Below are positions 11,668-23,700 of a stretch of DNA of 64,000 nucleotides, piece by piece. The position numbers and the translations under genes are program-made. The stretch covers positions 266,853 to 330,852 of the forward strand of contig VWZX01002922.1 of the NCBI GenBank assembly GCA_013399015.1, given 5' to 3'. Each line of letters starts with the position of its first letter. The stretch's first letter is position 1. The DNA is from Galbula dea (taxonomy: Eukaryota > Chordata > Aves > Piciformes > Galbulidae). A model generated the notes under the pieces. It ran no database searches. It had not been told where the DNA came from and saw only the letters and a program-made list of their open reading frames with translations.

Positions 11668-11751
11668 NCACCCATCTATGTCCCAGCTGAAGAGATGGTG
11701 CTTCACGAGCATGTCCTGCACTCCTTCCTTCAGTGGCTTCTTCTCCTTGTC
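11668..11751 (-). CDS. SGSM3: SGSM3 coding exon 21 (last), stop contains N
   Basis: Phase 0. It encodes DKEKKPLKEGVQDMLVKHH and then LFSWDIDG, like the human C-terminus WDVDG. The next codon is TGN (11670-11668). If N is A the protein stops here; otherwise the frame runs on for dozens of residues. Confidence 0.92.
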
Positions 11752-14700
11752 CTGCAGGATGACAAAGACCCAGATTAGTGCACCACACCCAGAAGAGGGG
11801 AGGTTGTGTCTGTGGGCAGAGCCTCAGGACAGAGAGGTCTCTGGCACACAGACAGAGCAGCCTTCTGCACTTCCCACCTCCAGGTAGCTGAAACAGGGAG
11901 AGGCCCTGCGGTTTGGAGAGCGCCAGGCAAAGGAGGGGCCTGCCACTTCCCCTTCTGCCCCAGCTGGGCAGGGGCAGGCAGCATACTCTTCCAGCACTGC
12001 CACGCAGGTCCCATGCAAAGCCTGCCCTGAGCAGCCCCATTCACAGCCTCTGGCCCTGGCTCAAGAGAAGGCAGAAGATGGGCTGAAGCACAAAGCTGCA
12101 ATAGGGAGATGGTCTAAGTGAAGCCCCTGGCTGAGGTAGAGAATGTGAGATTTAACCTACTCACCTCTCTCTTTATTGGTAGCTCCCAGTCCTGAGAGAG
12201 GCTGAAGGCAAATTTGCAGAGGACTCTGCAATGGAAGATATCAATGGTAATACACACACCCACTCCACTGCTGCCCCCAGGCACACAATTGCATAGCAAC
12301 TCAGCTTGTCCCAGCACGACACTAAGCTTACAAGGATGAAATTCCTTGTTTGTTGGTGTTGAAGTGATAGGACCAGCCATTCATCCCATTTCCCCCTCCT
12401 CTTAGGGCTTCACATCCTGCTAGGCCCAGGCTGGAAAGACAGGCTTGAAGATGTGACTCAAGTGCAACCCCTACAGAGCCTGACACAGCAGCACAGGGAG
12501 GCATGGCCAGCCCTGGGCTCTGTTAGACACAGGTAACTGAGGACTGCACACAGCTGGCAATGGGGGACTGCAGACTCCTCTACTGAAAGCAGACCCCTGC
12601 CAGTAGCACCTCTCAGTTTCTGTACTCCTCTTTCTCTCTCCCTGGAGCAAGAGAAATGTCCTGACCCCATGCACAAGTGGTATGCTGAGCTCCCTCACTG
12701 GGCACAGCAATACGCAGGGGCAGCAGGCACAGCCTCATCCCCATCCCTAGGACAAGGATGCACAACTCAGACCTCCTTGCAACAAGCTCATTAGTCCTGT
12801 GTGTGGGTCTTCTCCAACACCTGCTGCAGTGAAGGAGCCAAGTTCCTCCACATGAAGCTTGGCTGTGAGAAATATAGCATAAGCCTCTGCTCCTGCTTCA
12901 TGCAAACCCAAGTTCCGCCATGAACCAGTCCAGCCTGGTCCTTCAGCTGTGCTGAACTAGCACTGCCCCCATGCTGCAAGACAGCAGCCACAGGACACCA
13001 CAGCACAGAGATGAAGAGGACTCCCTCCCATTCAGCAACAGCAAAAGAAGAACAGGGCACCTGGAGGTATGTACACACAGGCCTGCTCCTGGTTACAGAC
13101 ACTCCCACTGGGGCCAAAGACAATCAGGTGGTGCAGAGAATTCTAAGCCAGTTCCTGTAGGCCAGTATCAGCAACAGGGCTGGAAGGGCTGGAGCAGTGA
13201 TTGTGGTGGTGTGTTTGCTCTGCAGCTCCCTGGGACTGAATGTGGCTTTGCAGAGTGCAGGAGGGTCACGCGATTGTGTGCCCTGGGCTCGAGGCAATGT
13301 GCTTTATGTGAGCTCGGCCACATTCAGACCTTGACATCACTCTCTTGCTTTACCAGGAGTCGGCTGGTGACCGACTCTTTCCCAGCCAGTGACAGCCAGG
13401 TTGTCTCCCTAGCACATCTCTTGTTCCCTGCTTGGACTCTCGGTGGTTGGCAGAGGACCTGGAGAGCAGGGGTTGAAAAAGGCACCACTGGAGTAGACAC
13501 AGGGCACAGCAGGAGGCTGCTGGCAGGCAGAAGCCACTTGCTTGTCATGACAGCTCCCCAGGAGCCAAGCTTTGCTCTTGGTCAGGCACACAGTGCATCT
13601 CATTAAACTGCCTAGACAGTGGCTGCTGCCCCAGTACACAGAAGGAGATCTCTGCAGTTGGGATGTCTGGGTGGCACATGATGCTACTCCCTACTGGAGA
13701 GGGTCCAAAGCCAGCCACAATGATGGCCACCTCCTGCAGGGGAGGAGGAAATCCGTTCCAGACCCTGGCAAGGCCCATGGGAACACTTACCTCAGCTCAC
13801 ATTTGATCTGCACCCAGCCAGGACTGCGCAGGAATGACCAGGGATGGAACCACTTCTCCACAGTCTGCAGGCTTGAGCATAGCACCTCCAGCCACAAATG
13901 CAGCACCTGCTCGCTGCAGCAATGGGGTAGAGGCATGTTACTTGGCTGAAGGCGAGGAAAGAAGCTTCATCTCTTTGGGACAGTCTATTTTCAGCCCAAG
14001 CTTTGACCCCAACCCACAGTCCTGTCCCCACTGAGAACAGGGTAACCCAGTAAACTCGTGTAAGCCACTCCATTCATAAGAGCTATTTCTTCCAGCCAGG
14101 AGTCAGGCCAGCACCATGAACTAGAAAGGAACAGGTCCTAAACTGCTGCTCTTGAACCCGCTCTGCCCTCTCCCAAGGTCCTTGTAACACCCCTATTTTC
14201 CTGGGGATATCAGGGCCAGATCACTTACTTGAGTCCAATGCAGATGAGGGAACGAAGCTTCACATCCATCTGTGCGTGTGCAGCATCATGCGTCACATTC
14301 ACAGCCTGAACAGCCTGCAGGGAAGGAAGATGTGGTTACAGCTTAGCCTAAGCAGCAGCACAGATAAATGCTCCCCTCCACAGAGCTCCCCAACCTCACC
14401 CAGAACCACCTGCTAACATCAGAGGGGCCAAGCCTTCCTGATGGCTTCACTTTCTGTCTTTCCCCAAGCACCTGGTGTCTCTACTGCTTCCCATCAGGGA
14501 AGGTTTGGGAGACTTTTGAGCATCTCCTGAGAGATAGGCACCATCCTCCAGCATGGGAAATTTCCCCATATGAGTTGCTGAGCTCTGGCTGGACTGGGGG
14601 CAGCACTCACCCGGTAAAGCAGCTCCTCTGGAGTGAGGACTTTGCCATCTTCATCAAGCCTGCAAAGAGCACAGTAGAGACCTAGCTAGCTTTGGAGACA

Positions 14701-17700
14701 CCCTGGGCACACATAGGCCTTTCCTCCTCCATACCCCAACCTCTCTCTTGCTACTGTTGAGCCCACCAGTGATCCTGCAGCCATAGAAGAGCAAGATACA
14801 GCCCCAGAAGCAGGTGCAGGAACCCAGGGAACGGGATGAGAGCCACTGCCAGTCCCAAGTCAGCATAGGCACAGCAGCCTGCTGGCATCACACTCACAAG
14901 AGGATGGGGCAGACCATGACCCTCCCCAGGGTGGAGAGCAGCAGCAGTTCAATGAGCACGTAAGGGCAGGGAACAGAACTGGCTGCTTCATGTGAATAAA
15001 GCAGCCTTACCTGTAAGTCTTGCAGAGCACAAGGCGAGAATACACAGAGTCAAAGTCCCGTTCCACTTCCCGGCTTGCAGCCTAGTAGGGCAGAGGGACA
15101 GTCAGTACAGTTTGCCCTAGAGTCCCCTCACCCCAGCCCTCTGGCAATAGCCCCACGAAGGGAACTGAGACATCTCACCTCTTCAATGAACAGCCAAGGA
15201 TGGCAGGCCCCCCCCAGCAGAGATGGCTTCTTCAATCCATGTTCAAATATGGACTTCAAGGCTGGACACAGCGTCCCTCGCACCAAGTCTGTCACTCCTT
15301 CTGTGACTGAGTCATCTCCAGCAATAGAGTACTGGGGAACACAAGGAGACAGCTCTCAGCATATTGGCCAGGGGGCAGAGCATGGGGGTGGTCGACTTAC
15401 CTACAGCTTCTTTTCCAACACCTCCTCCACTCCCAGGTGCCCACCAGCCTCTGCTCCCTTAACCCCTTATGCTCTTGTTGGTTCTTGCATAAGACACCCC
15501 ACGTTCTGTCCTACCCCCCATGGATTTGCAGTGCACCAGGACCTTTGTGCCTAGGTACTTCCCAGGAGCCCACGCAGGTAGCTCCAGCACCATCCTGGCA
15601 GCATTCAGCACGTAGGAACTGTTGCGGTTTGGTGTGATGTTGACTGAGCTAAGGTAAGGAGAAGGACTTGCACTGAGGGTCTCTGGGACTCTGCTAAAAG
15701 TCAAGACAAACTGGGATAGGAATTCCCAGGTCAGCTGGTAGACCACTCTGAAGTATCATTCTGAAATGCTTTTAGCAAGAAAGGCACTCCAAAATTAGGA
15801 TGAGTGGGGTCCTCTCGATTTCCACAGTTGGGAGGAAAACTGCTCAGCAGTTCAGGGTGTGTTTATACATAGAGAGGTGATCTGCATCTAAAGAACCATT
15901 CCTGAGAAGGGACTGATGTCTCTATGAATATCTCTCTAAGGGCTTCTCTAAGGGGTCTCACATCAGTCATTGAGCCTTTCCTCACTCTTCAGTGCTGAGG
16001 AGGAGAGGGAGAAAACAAGGCCTTCTCCACTTCCTCTGCACATTGTTCAGGCCAACAGCTGAAGGAAGAGCACAGGCAGTGGGGAGCAGGCAGAAACACT
16101 GCCTAGAGGATCCTCCTTCATACCTGCCTGCTGCTTTCTCAGCTTTCCCAAGTTCATCTTTAGGGTCCTTGCAAGGCAAAGCAACACACTCAGCTACCGC
16201 CTGCAGCACTCTGGGACCCTTGTTCTCCCCTTGGGCAGCATCAGGAAGTTGAGCAAACAGGCTGGGAAGATAAGCTGCCCGATCACATCATTAAGTGCTC
16301 AATAGCCAGAGAGAGCAAACAGACTCAAGGGAATATATGGCTCTTTTCAATTATGTGTTTTCAGTTATGACATCTGGGGTTTTTTTTAAACTAGGTGTTT
16401 TCTTTGCTGTTGTGGGTTTTTTAATTACCTCTTTACTCCTCTCATCCAAGATCTCCACAAATTTGGCAGGAAACCAACCTAGAAAGAGTGGACAAAGAGG
16501 TTGGCTTGATATAGACGCTGAGAAACCTCCATACAGACAAGACCAAAGCCCAGTGGAAGCTGAGAATAACTCAGGAGTTCATAGGGTTCAATCTCAAAAA
16601 AGGAAGTGAGCAGCCTGAGAATCACAAGAATTAAGGCACCTGCAAGAGGAAGTCAATTACAGGACACTGCCCACAAGCAGCAGAGGTGAAATGCACCCAA
16701 CCACTCCTGTGCCAGGAGGATGGAGCCTAAACTTGCTGTCTGGAAGAAGTAATCAGGTAACTGCAGCATTGTTCTCACACCCTGCTTTAACATTTCCCTT
16801 GTCCCTGGCAGACGCTCGGGGTAGAGCCTTTGCTGCAAACATGCCAGAGCAGTTGCTTTGTATGATGTTCCACACCTGGCCCCACTCTCCCCAGTGCAAC
16901 CCATACTGTTCTCACCTCTCAGTCCATTCAGCTCTCCCACCCAACAGTGCTCATCCTTCTGGGAAATGATCTAAAAAACAGGGAGTGGAAAACACCAGTT
17001 GAAGAGACCTGTGTCAGGAGGGCTGCAGCTGCCTGGCTGCTTTCTTCTCAACAGTTTGGTCACTTCTCACATGACCCAGGACCTTCGAGGGCAAAAAGCT
17101 ACTGCAAACACAATGTTAATTCTTGTTTTCCCCAGTTTCTGTGGGTCACTCAGAGCTAAAATGCAAATGGATGCTTTTACAGTCTTACCACAGCTGAGTG
17201 TGCAGTGTTAAACTGGGATCCAGGTTGGACCAAATCAATCTTTTGCTCGGCTGCATGCCAGCCAGGAAAGGGACTTGGTGGTTGTACTGAGAATGACCCA
17301 CAAGACAACACTCAGAGGAACATACTGCCTCATCCTCAGGCAGCTCCCAGAAACACCAGCTGCCTCCCTTAGACTCCTAAGTGGTCTCTGAGCTGATCTC
17401 CTCCCTTCTTTCCCTGCAGAAGAGGTATTGTGATTCCCCAAATGAGTTGGGTCTGCATGGTCTTGCCCTGGTCCCTGTCTCCCAGGCCGACGCACCGTAA
17501 TGATGTCATTCTTGCGGAAGCCTAGCTCATCGTCATCGTGGCGCTCAAAGTCCAGCAGTGCCTTGGCTCGTCGTCGTCGGTTGCGGGAACAGGCCACGTA
17601 GTTCTCGTGGTCTCGCTGGTGGCTCTCCATGCTGTAGTCTGGAGTCAGATCCTAGCATGTGTGTGAATGAAGAGCAAAGAGGAATAGAAGGCAACAGATC

Positions 17701-20700
17701 TGATTCCCAGCTGACCTGGCAAAGCTTGCATGCCCCTGTTCCCAAACCTTTTCCTGCTCCTAGCAGGCAGACAACCTCCCACTGCAGCCCTTCACCACTA
17801 TGGATGGGTTGAACAACCCTCATCCTCCACCCATCTTACACCTGGCATGTTCCTCCTCGACTCCACACTCAAGAGCATTTGAACAGCCCTGTCCTGTGGT
17901 GAACACTCAATACTCATGCCTGCAGCACATAGGAGTGTAGATCCAGCTGTTCACACTCACAATGCTGCAGTTCTTGGGATCCACACACTGGAAGTGTCGT
18001 GCCACCTGGAGAATGGCCTCACGCAGGTCAGCCACCAGCTCTGTCTGCTTGATGTTCTTGGCTTTCAGTGCCTCCAAATCGTCATCCCCTGGGGAAGCCC
18101 ACACAGCCAGACAGAAGGTGAGGAAAGGAAAACAAGTATAAGGTATTTTTTTTGTTATTATATTAAGAATTATTGATTCTGCAGAAATCAAACAAAGCCT
18201 GATATTAGAAGTGCCTACACTAGGGCACATACTTACTGCCAATCTATTCAATAATGTAAATAACCAATATCAACTTGACTCATATTTTAAGGAGCTGGTA
18301 TTTCAAACCACATATAAAACTGGAAGATGGCATCTTTGATCTGTCTGGGCAACTCAGTATACCAAGGCACAGTGGACTGCTTTAGAGAAGTGTTTATGCA
18401 GTACCGAGGCAGCTGAATGGTGGGACACAAAACTAGGGAACTTTCAAAAATTCTCTTCAAGTAAAATTCTCTTGAAACTGAAACAGCTTTTGGTTGAACT
18501 ACTTCTGATTTTCACATAACTTACCAGCTGAGAGCATATTCCTCACCAAGTCTTGAAAAAGATCTGCAAAACCAAGACAGCTCACTTTCCTATGTCAGCC
18601 TAGAAGTCAGAGCCATGACAAAAAAGCAGCCATCTGCTTAAGACCTTGACCTCCCTAAGAGCCAGATTCCAAAGGTTTTGGCTGTACAGAAATGGTTGTA
18701 AGTACAAAATTACCAAAGCACCTTTCAACTGTCACTAATTCCATCAGGAGTTTTGACAACCTGTCTCTATTGATTTATGCAGAAAGATACCTAAAGGGAT
18801 AGATTCTTTAGGCAGCTGTGTATCTGAATGCCTTAAAAACTGGGTACATGATGTTTGGAACAATGAACCATTTGCTTCTTTTCTAAAAACATTCAGTTTG
18901 TTTTAAATTCATTTTCATACACCTGGTTTTGTTCTCTCTATAATGATATGGTAGCTTGATGAACAAAATCAACATTAAAAAAATGTGTTCTTCACTGAAC
19001 TCCTATTTTTATACAAACACAGCTTTTATGCAAGACCCAAGTAAATCACTGGACAGTAAATTAGTACTCTGCTTATCTTCTAACAGCATTATAGAAAATA
19101 ATATGTATAAAGTGTGGCATGAGCTATACAGCTGCTGCAACAGCTATATACACATGAAGCTTAATGAGAAGTGATTAACAGTATCTTTTAATGATAAGTG
19201 ATCCCAATTAAAAAGGCCAAAACTTTAAGAACAAAAATAGAAGTAGAATTTCATATTTAATATTTTTATAACTGTTTTCCATTTGGTAAATTAAATTATT
19301 AGAGAATCAGGCAGACAGAGCTTAAGAGATGACTAAACTTTGCTTCTGGACTACAAAAATTGTAGGGAGTGCTCACTCCTAGCCCAGCAATGAAAATTAG
19401 CAAAACTTCCTCCTCAGCGGCCAACGGTAGGAAATAGAGCACGTAAGAAGTCTCACTACAGATTCAGAGATACAAAGATTGTAAACAGAGAGGTGATCAT
19501 GCAGATGCCAGGGATCCCCAGAAAATTCATGTTACTAATACAGAACATGACTAAAGAATGAACAACTCAACCACAGTCACACTGCAGCTGCAAGCTGCCC
19601 TCATTTACATAGACCACTGATTCTTCCTGTCATGGTTCAGTCCCTTCTGGCCAAAATACCATTCTTCTCCCTCTGTATTCAGATCAATCTCACCCAAACA
19701 CAAGCAGGAGACATGGGAAACAAGTTCCACATCCTCCCACTTTATGATATACAGGATACAGAGGAAAGCAACTGAGGTTTCTACCAGATTCACCCCACTG
19801 CAGCCAACACGCCTGCACATACATTTCCAAAACAGGAAATTGGTGCAGGACTGGCCACATGTGAGGAGGATCTATTCTGAGTCTGCAAAGACTGACTAGC
19901 TGCACAGCTGTGCAGAGGAGGACTGGCTCTCCTGCCGTTCCCTATTGCAATGCTCATCCAAAAGATGAGCATCCAAAAGAAAAGGGCGATATGCACATCT
20001 TGTTCTCCTCCAAACTACCATTTGCTGTTTCTTCTCTCTATTCATTCATTAGAAATCTGGTCAAACTCCTCGAATCTCAACAAGAGAAAGCCCTGGCCAG
20101 CCTGATCTTGCATGAGCAAGGGTTTGGCTTTGAGCAGCAGAGGTTGGACTACAGCCACCTAGAGGTCCCTTCCAAACAGCACCCCTGTGATTCTATGCTC
20201 AAGATACTACTAAATCTGCATTCACTTAAAAAATTCATAGAATTCATAGACTGGCCCATGTTGGAAGGGACCTTAAGGATCATCTGGCTCCAACTCCCCT
20301 GCCATGGGCAGGGATGCCACCCACTAGAACAGGTTGCCCAGGGCCACATCCAACCTGTCCTTGAACACTGACAGGGATGGGGCATCCACAACCTCTCTGA
20401 GCAACCTGTTCCAGTGCCTCACCACCCTCTGAGTTAAGAATTTTTTCCTAAGATTTAATCTAAATCTTCTCTCCTTCTGTTTGAAGCTGTTCACCCTTGT
20501 CCTATTGCTTTCTACCCAGGTAAAGAGTCTCTCTCTCCCCCTTCTATAGGCCCCCTTTAGGTATTGGAAGGCAGCTATAAGGTCCCCCTGAAGCCTTCTC
20601 TTCTCCAGGCTGAACAATCTCAACTCTCTCAGCCTGTCCTCACAGGGGAGGTGCTCTAGCCCTCTGACCATCTTTGTGGCCCTCCTCTGGACCTGCTCTA

Positions 20701-23700
20701 AAAGTTCCGTGTAAGTGCTTACTCCCACCCAGATGAGGGCTGTGTACCAGCTCTACACAGTAACTCTTACAGGCAGCAGACTTTACACGTAAGGTTGTTT
20801 GACAGTTCCCAGTGTATGGTGAATTTATCACAACAAAGCTCTTCCTACCCTCACTTAGGCTGAAGTTTTCTGTTCTGGTCATCTGCTGCAGAATGGCAAC
20901 TTCTCTATTTTAACTAACATTTTAAATACTAAGGACACTATTAGGTAAAAAACATGAAAGTCTCTGTACAGAAATTCCAGTAAAATGAGAAAACGGTATC
21001 AATCATCCCAACTCTAACACTGATACATTTTGAAGCTTGACCTTAAAACTTCTCTCTGTGCATGGGTATAACTCACTATTGCCTTCATAAAACTACTCAA
21101 ACTTTGACAAAGGAGACTATCTGAGAAAGATGCACTGCACTTGGCAGCTAAGTTTGCTGACAGTTCAGCCTGCACTGATTATGACATTACATACAAAGGG
21201 TCTGAGTTTAGGTTGCACAAGCAACTTTCTTGCATTTCTTCACTTCTGCATGCTTGACCTTAGAGATCAATTGTCTTCTACCACAACTTTCATATGTAAT
21301 ACTTTATGTGCTTGCAGCAAGCCTGTGGCAATATATGGCCTTCCTGGAGAACATCAGAAAAGTTCTTCTCCGAGAAGACCAGTGAAACCCAGCTTTAGAT
21401 TTATTCAAGCTATTTCAATGGAAATATTCACAATGGGAGCACTGTTTGAACCCTGTAAATTCAGTATGTTGTCTTCCTCCAGAAAAACAATTTCTATGGT
21501 GAGATGTGGCAATTTCAAGAAAGCTAACCATTTTCAAGGAAGGTGATGACAGTTAGGCTTACAACAGAAAGAGCTATTATGGAGTCACAGAAACAAGTTA
21601 TTGTTAAACCCGTACAAAACCTACTCTGGCTGTGTGCTTTCTGGACATATGCTGGCTTAGGTCACTGATGAGGCTACACTTTGAATACTGTGTTTAGCTT
21701 TGGGCTTCTCCCTGCAACAAAGACACTGAGCTGCTAAAGCCTGTCCAAAGAAGGGCAATGAAGCTGGTGAAGGGTCTACTGCACAAATCTTATGAGAAGC
21801 AGCTGAGGGAACTAGGGTTGTTTAATCTGGAGAAGAGGAGATTCAGGGGAGGCCTTCCTGCTCTCTACAACTACCTGAAACGAGCTTGTAGTGAGACACT
21901 ACACCCAAGTGTCTCGTGACAGGACAAGAGGAAATGGCCTCAAGTTGTGCTAGGGGAGGTTCAGCTGGATATTAGGAAAAAATTCTTCACTGTAAGAGTG
22001 GTTAAGCATTGGAAGAGGCTGCCAGGGAAGTGGTGGAGTTGCCATCCCTGGAGGTGTTAAAAATTTTAATATGTAGGCATGGCATTTTGCAACATGGTTT
22101 AGTGGATATGGTGGTGTTTGGTCAACAGTTGGACTTGATCTTAGATGTCTTTTCCAACCTTAATGATTCAATGATTCTATAAGCATATAAAATTAAGACT
22201 CAAAATTGATCACAACATAAAACTCTCTGAGTAAAGGGGAACATCAGTGATGTTTGCATTTATAAATTTTGATGAGTAGCACACTGGACTATCCTACCCT
22301 GTCTCAGATCTTCAGAGAAGTTCCTAAGCTGGGCAGAGTAAGATCAATAGAGTACAACATACAGCCTGTGGACTGCATGTGGTCTGCCAGAAAATGTGTT
22401 TGACCTATTGGTCAGTGCAAGAAGGACATTACAGCTGGGCTGAGCTGCCGCCTGCTGTTAGCCACAATTAGAATCATTTTGATTGGCAGAGACCTTTAAG
22501 ATTATCAAGTCCAACACTGAACCCACTACTTCTAGGTCACCACTAAACCATGCCCCTAAGTGCCACATCTACACGTCTTCTGAATACCTCCAGGGATGGT
22601 GACTCCATCACCTCCCTGAGCAACCTGTTCTCGGAGAATATAGAAAACAGTAAAAAATATTTGAGCCCTGGGGAACACTACTTGTGACCAAACACCAACT
22701 GGATTTAACTCCATTCACCACCACTCTCTAGGCTCGGCCATCCAGGCAATTTTATTACCCAGTGAAGCGTATGCCCACCCAAGCCACAAAGCAGCCAGTT
22801 TCTCCAGGAGAATACTGTGGGAAATACTGTCAAAGGCTTTGCATAAGTCAAGGTAGACAGTATTCACAGCCTTTCCCTCATCCACTAAGTGGGTCACCTT
22901 GTTATAAAGGAGACCAGATGTCCTGGTTTGGGTTAGAACAGAACTAATTCTGTTCAGTGATTTTACTTTTTAGTTGAAGCTCCTCTAAGAAACAGCACTT
23001 TCTGAGACTAACAGCATGTTTTTATAGACACTGCCAGCTTCTAGCAGTGGTAAGGCCTAATGTTTAGATTTACTACCAGGGATTGGTAAGCAGAGCAAGG
23101 TCACTGCTAAATGTTGTGTCTCATGTTGGGGGGTGCAGGGTAAAGGCTGCACCTTAAGGGAGGAGCAGACAGGACAGGTGACCCCAAACTGACCAACTAA
23201 GTATTGCATCCCATATACGTCTTATTTGATATATAAACTGGGGGTCAGTCCCCCCTTGTGGGTAGTTGTTTTTTGATTGTTCTCGATTGTTAGATGGTTT
23301 TTGTTCTCCCTTCCTGGTTCCTTCTTCTCCTGTGCTTTGGTGATCCCTAAGTTCCTGCATACAGTACCAGGATCCAGCCCCTGAGCCTGACTCATCTGCT
23401 GCTGAGGCCTACTGCTGCAGCATCAAGGGGGGTTTGGGTTCAGTATTGGGTTCTGTACATATTTGTATATATTTCATTTATCATCATTATTATTATTATT
23501 ATTAAAGTAGTTTTAGTTTTATTTTCCAATCCACAAGTCTCTCTGTCTCTCTTTTAACCCCTTCCCCTTCTCTTAGGGGAGGGGGTAACAGGGAGTGTCT
23601 GTCATTGGGTTGGTGGTCAGCCCAGCCTTGACCTTCGACACCAGAATAATTAAGAAGGACCTGCTCTTCATGAACCCATGCTGTCTGGGCCTGATCATCT

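Noticed and set aside
11011..11778. Plus-strand open frame of 255 codons
   Set aside because: It overlaps the SGSM3 last exon and 3'UTR in antisense, includes the N, and its translation is Pro/Ser/Leu-rich without domain or splice support.
13865..13870. Possible splice acceptor CTGCAG splitting SGSM3 exon 19
   Set aside because: The frame CSSLQTVEKW runs through it as in human CSSLPTVEKW.
23480..23506. (ATT)n microsatellite as an independent repeat or array
   Set aside because: It is a built-in part of the LTR 3' region, repeated at the same place in all three copies; no CRISPR-like repeat-spacer pattern exists anywhere in the window.
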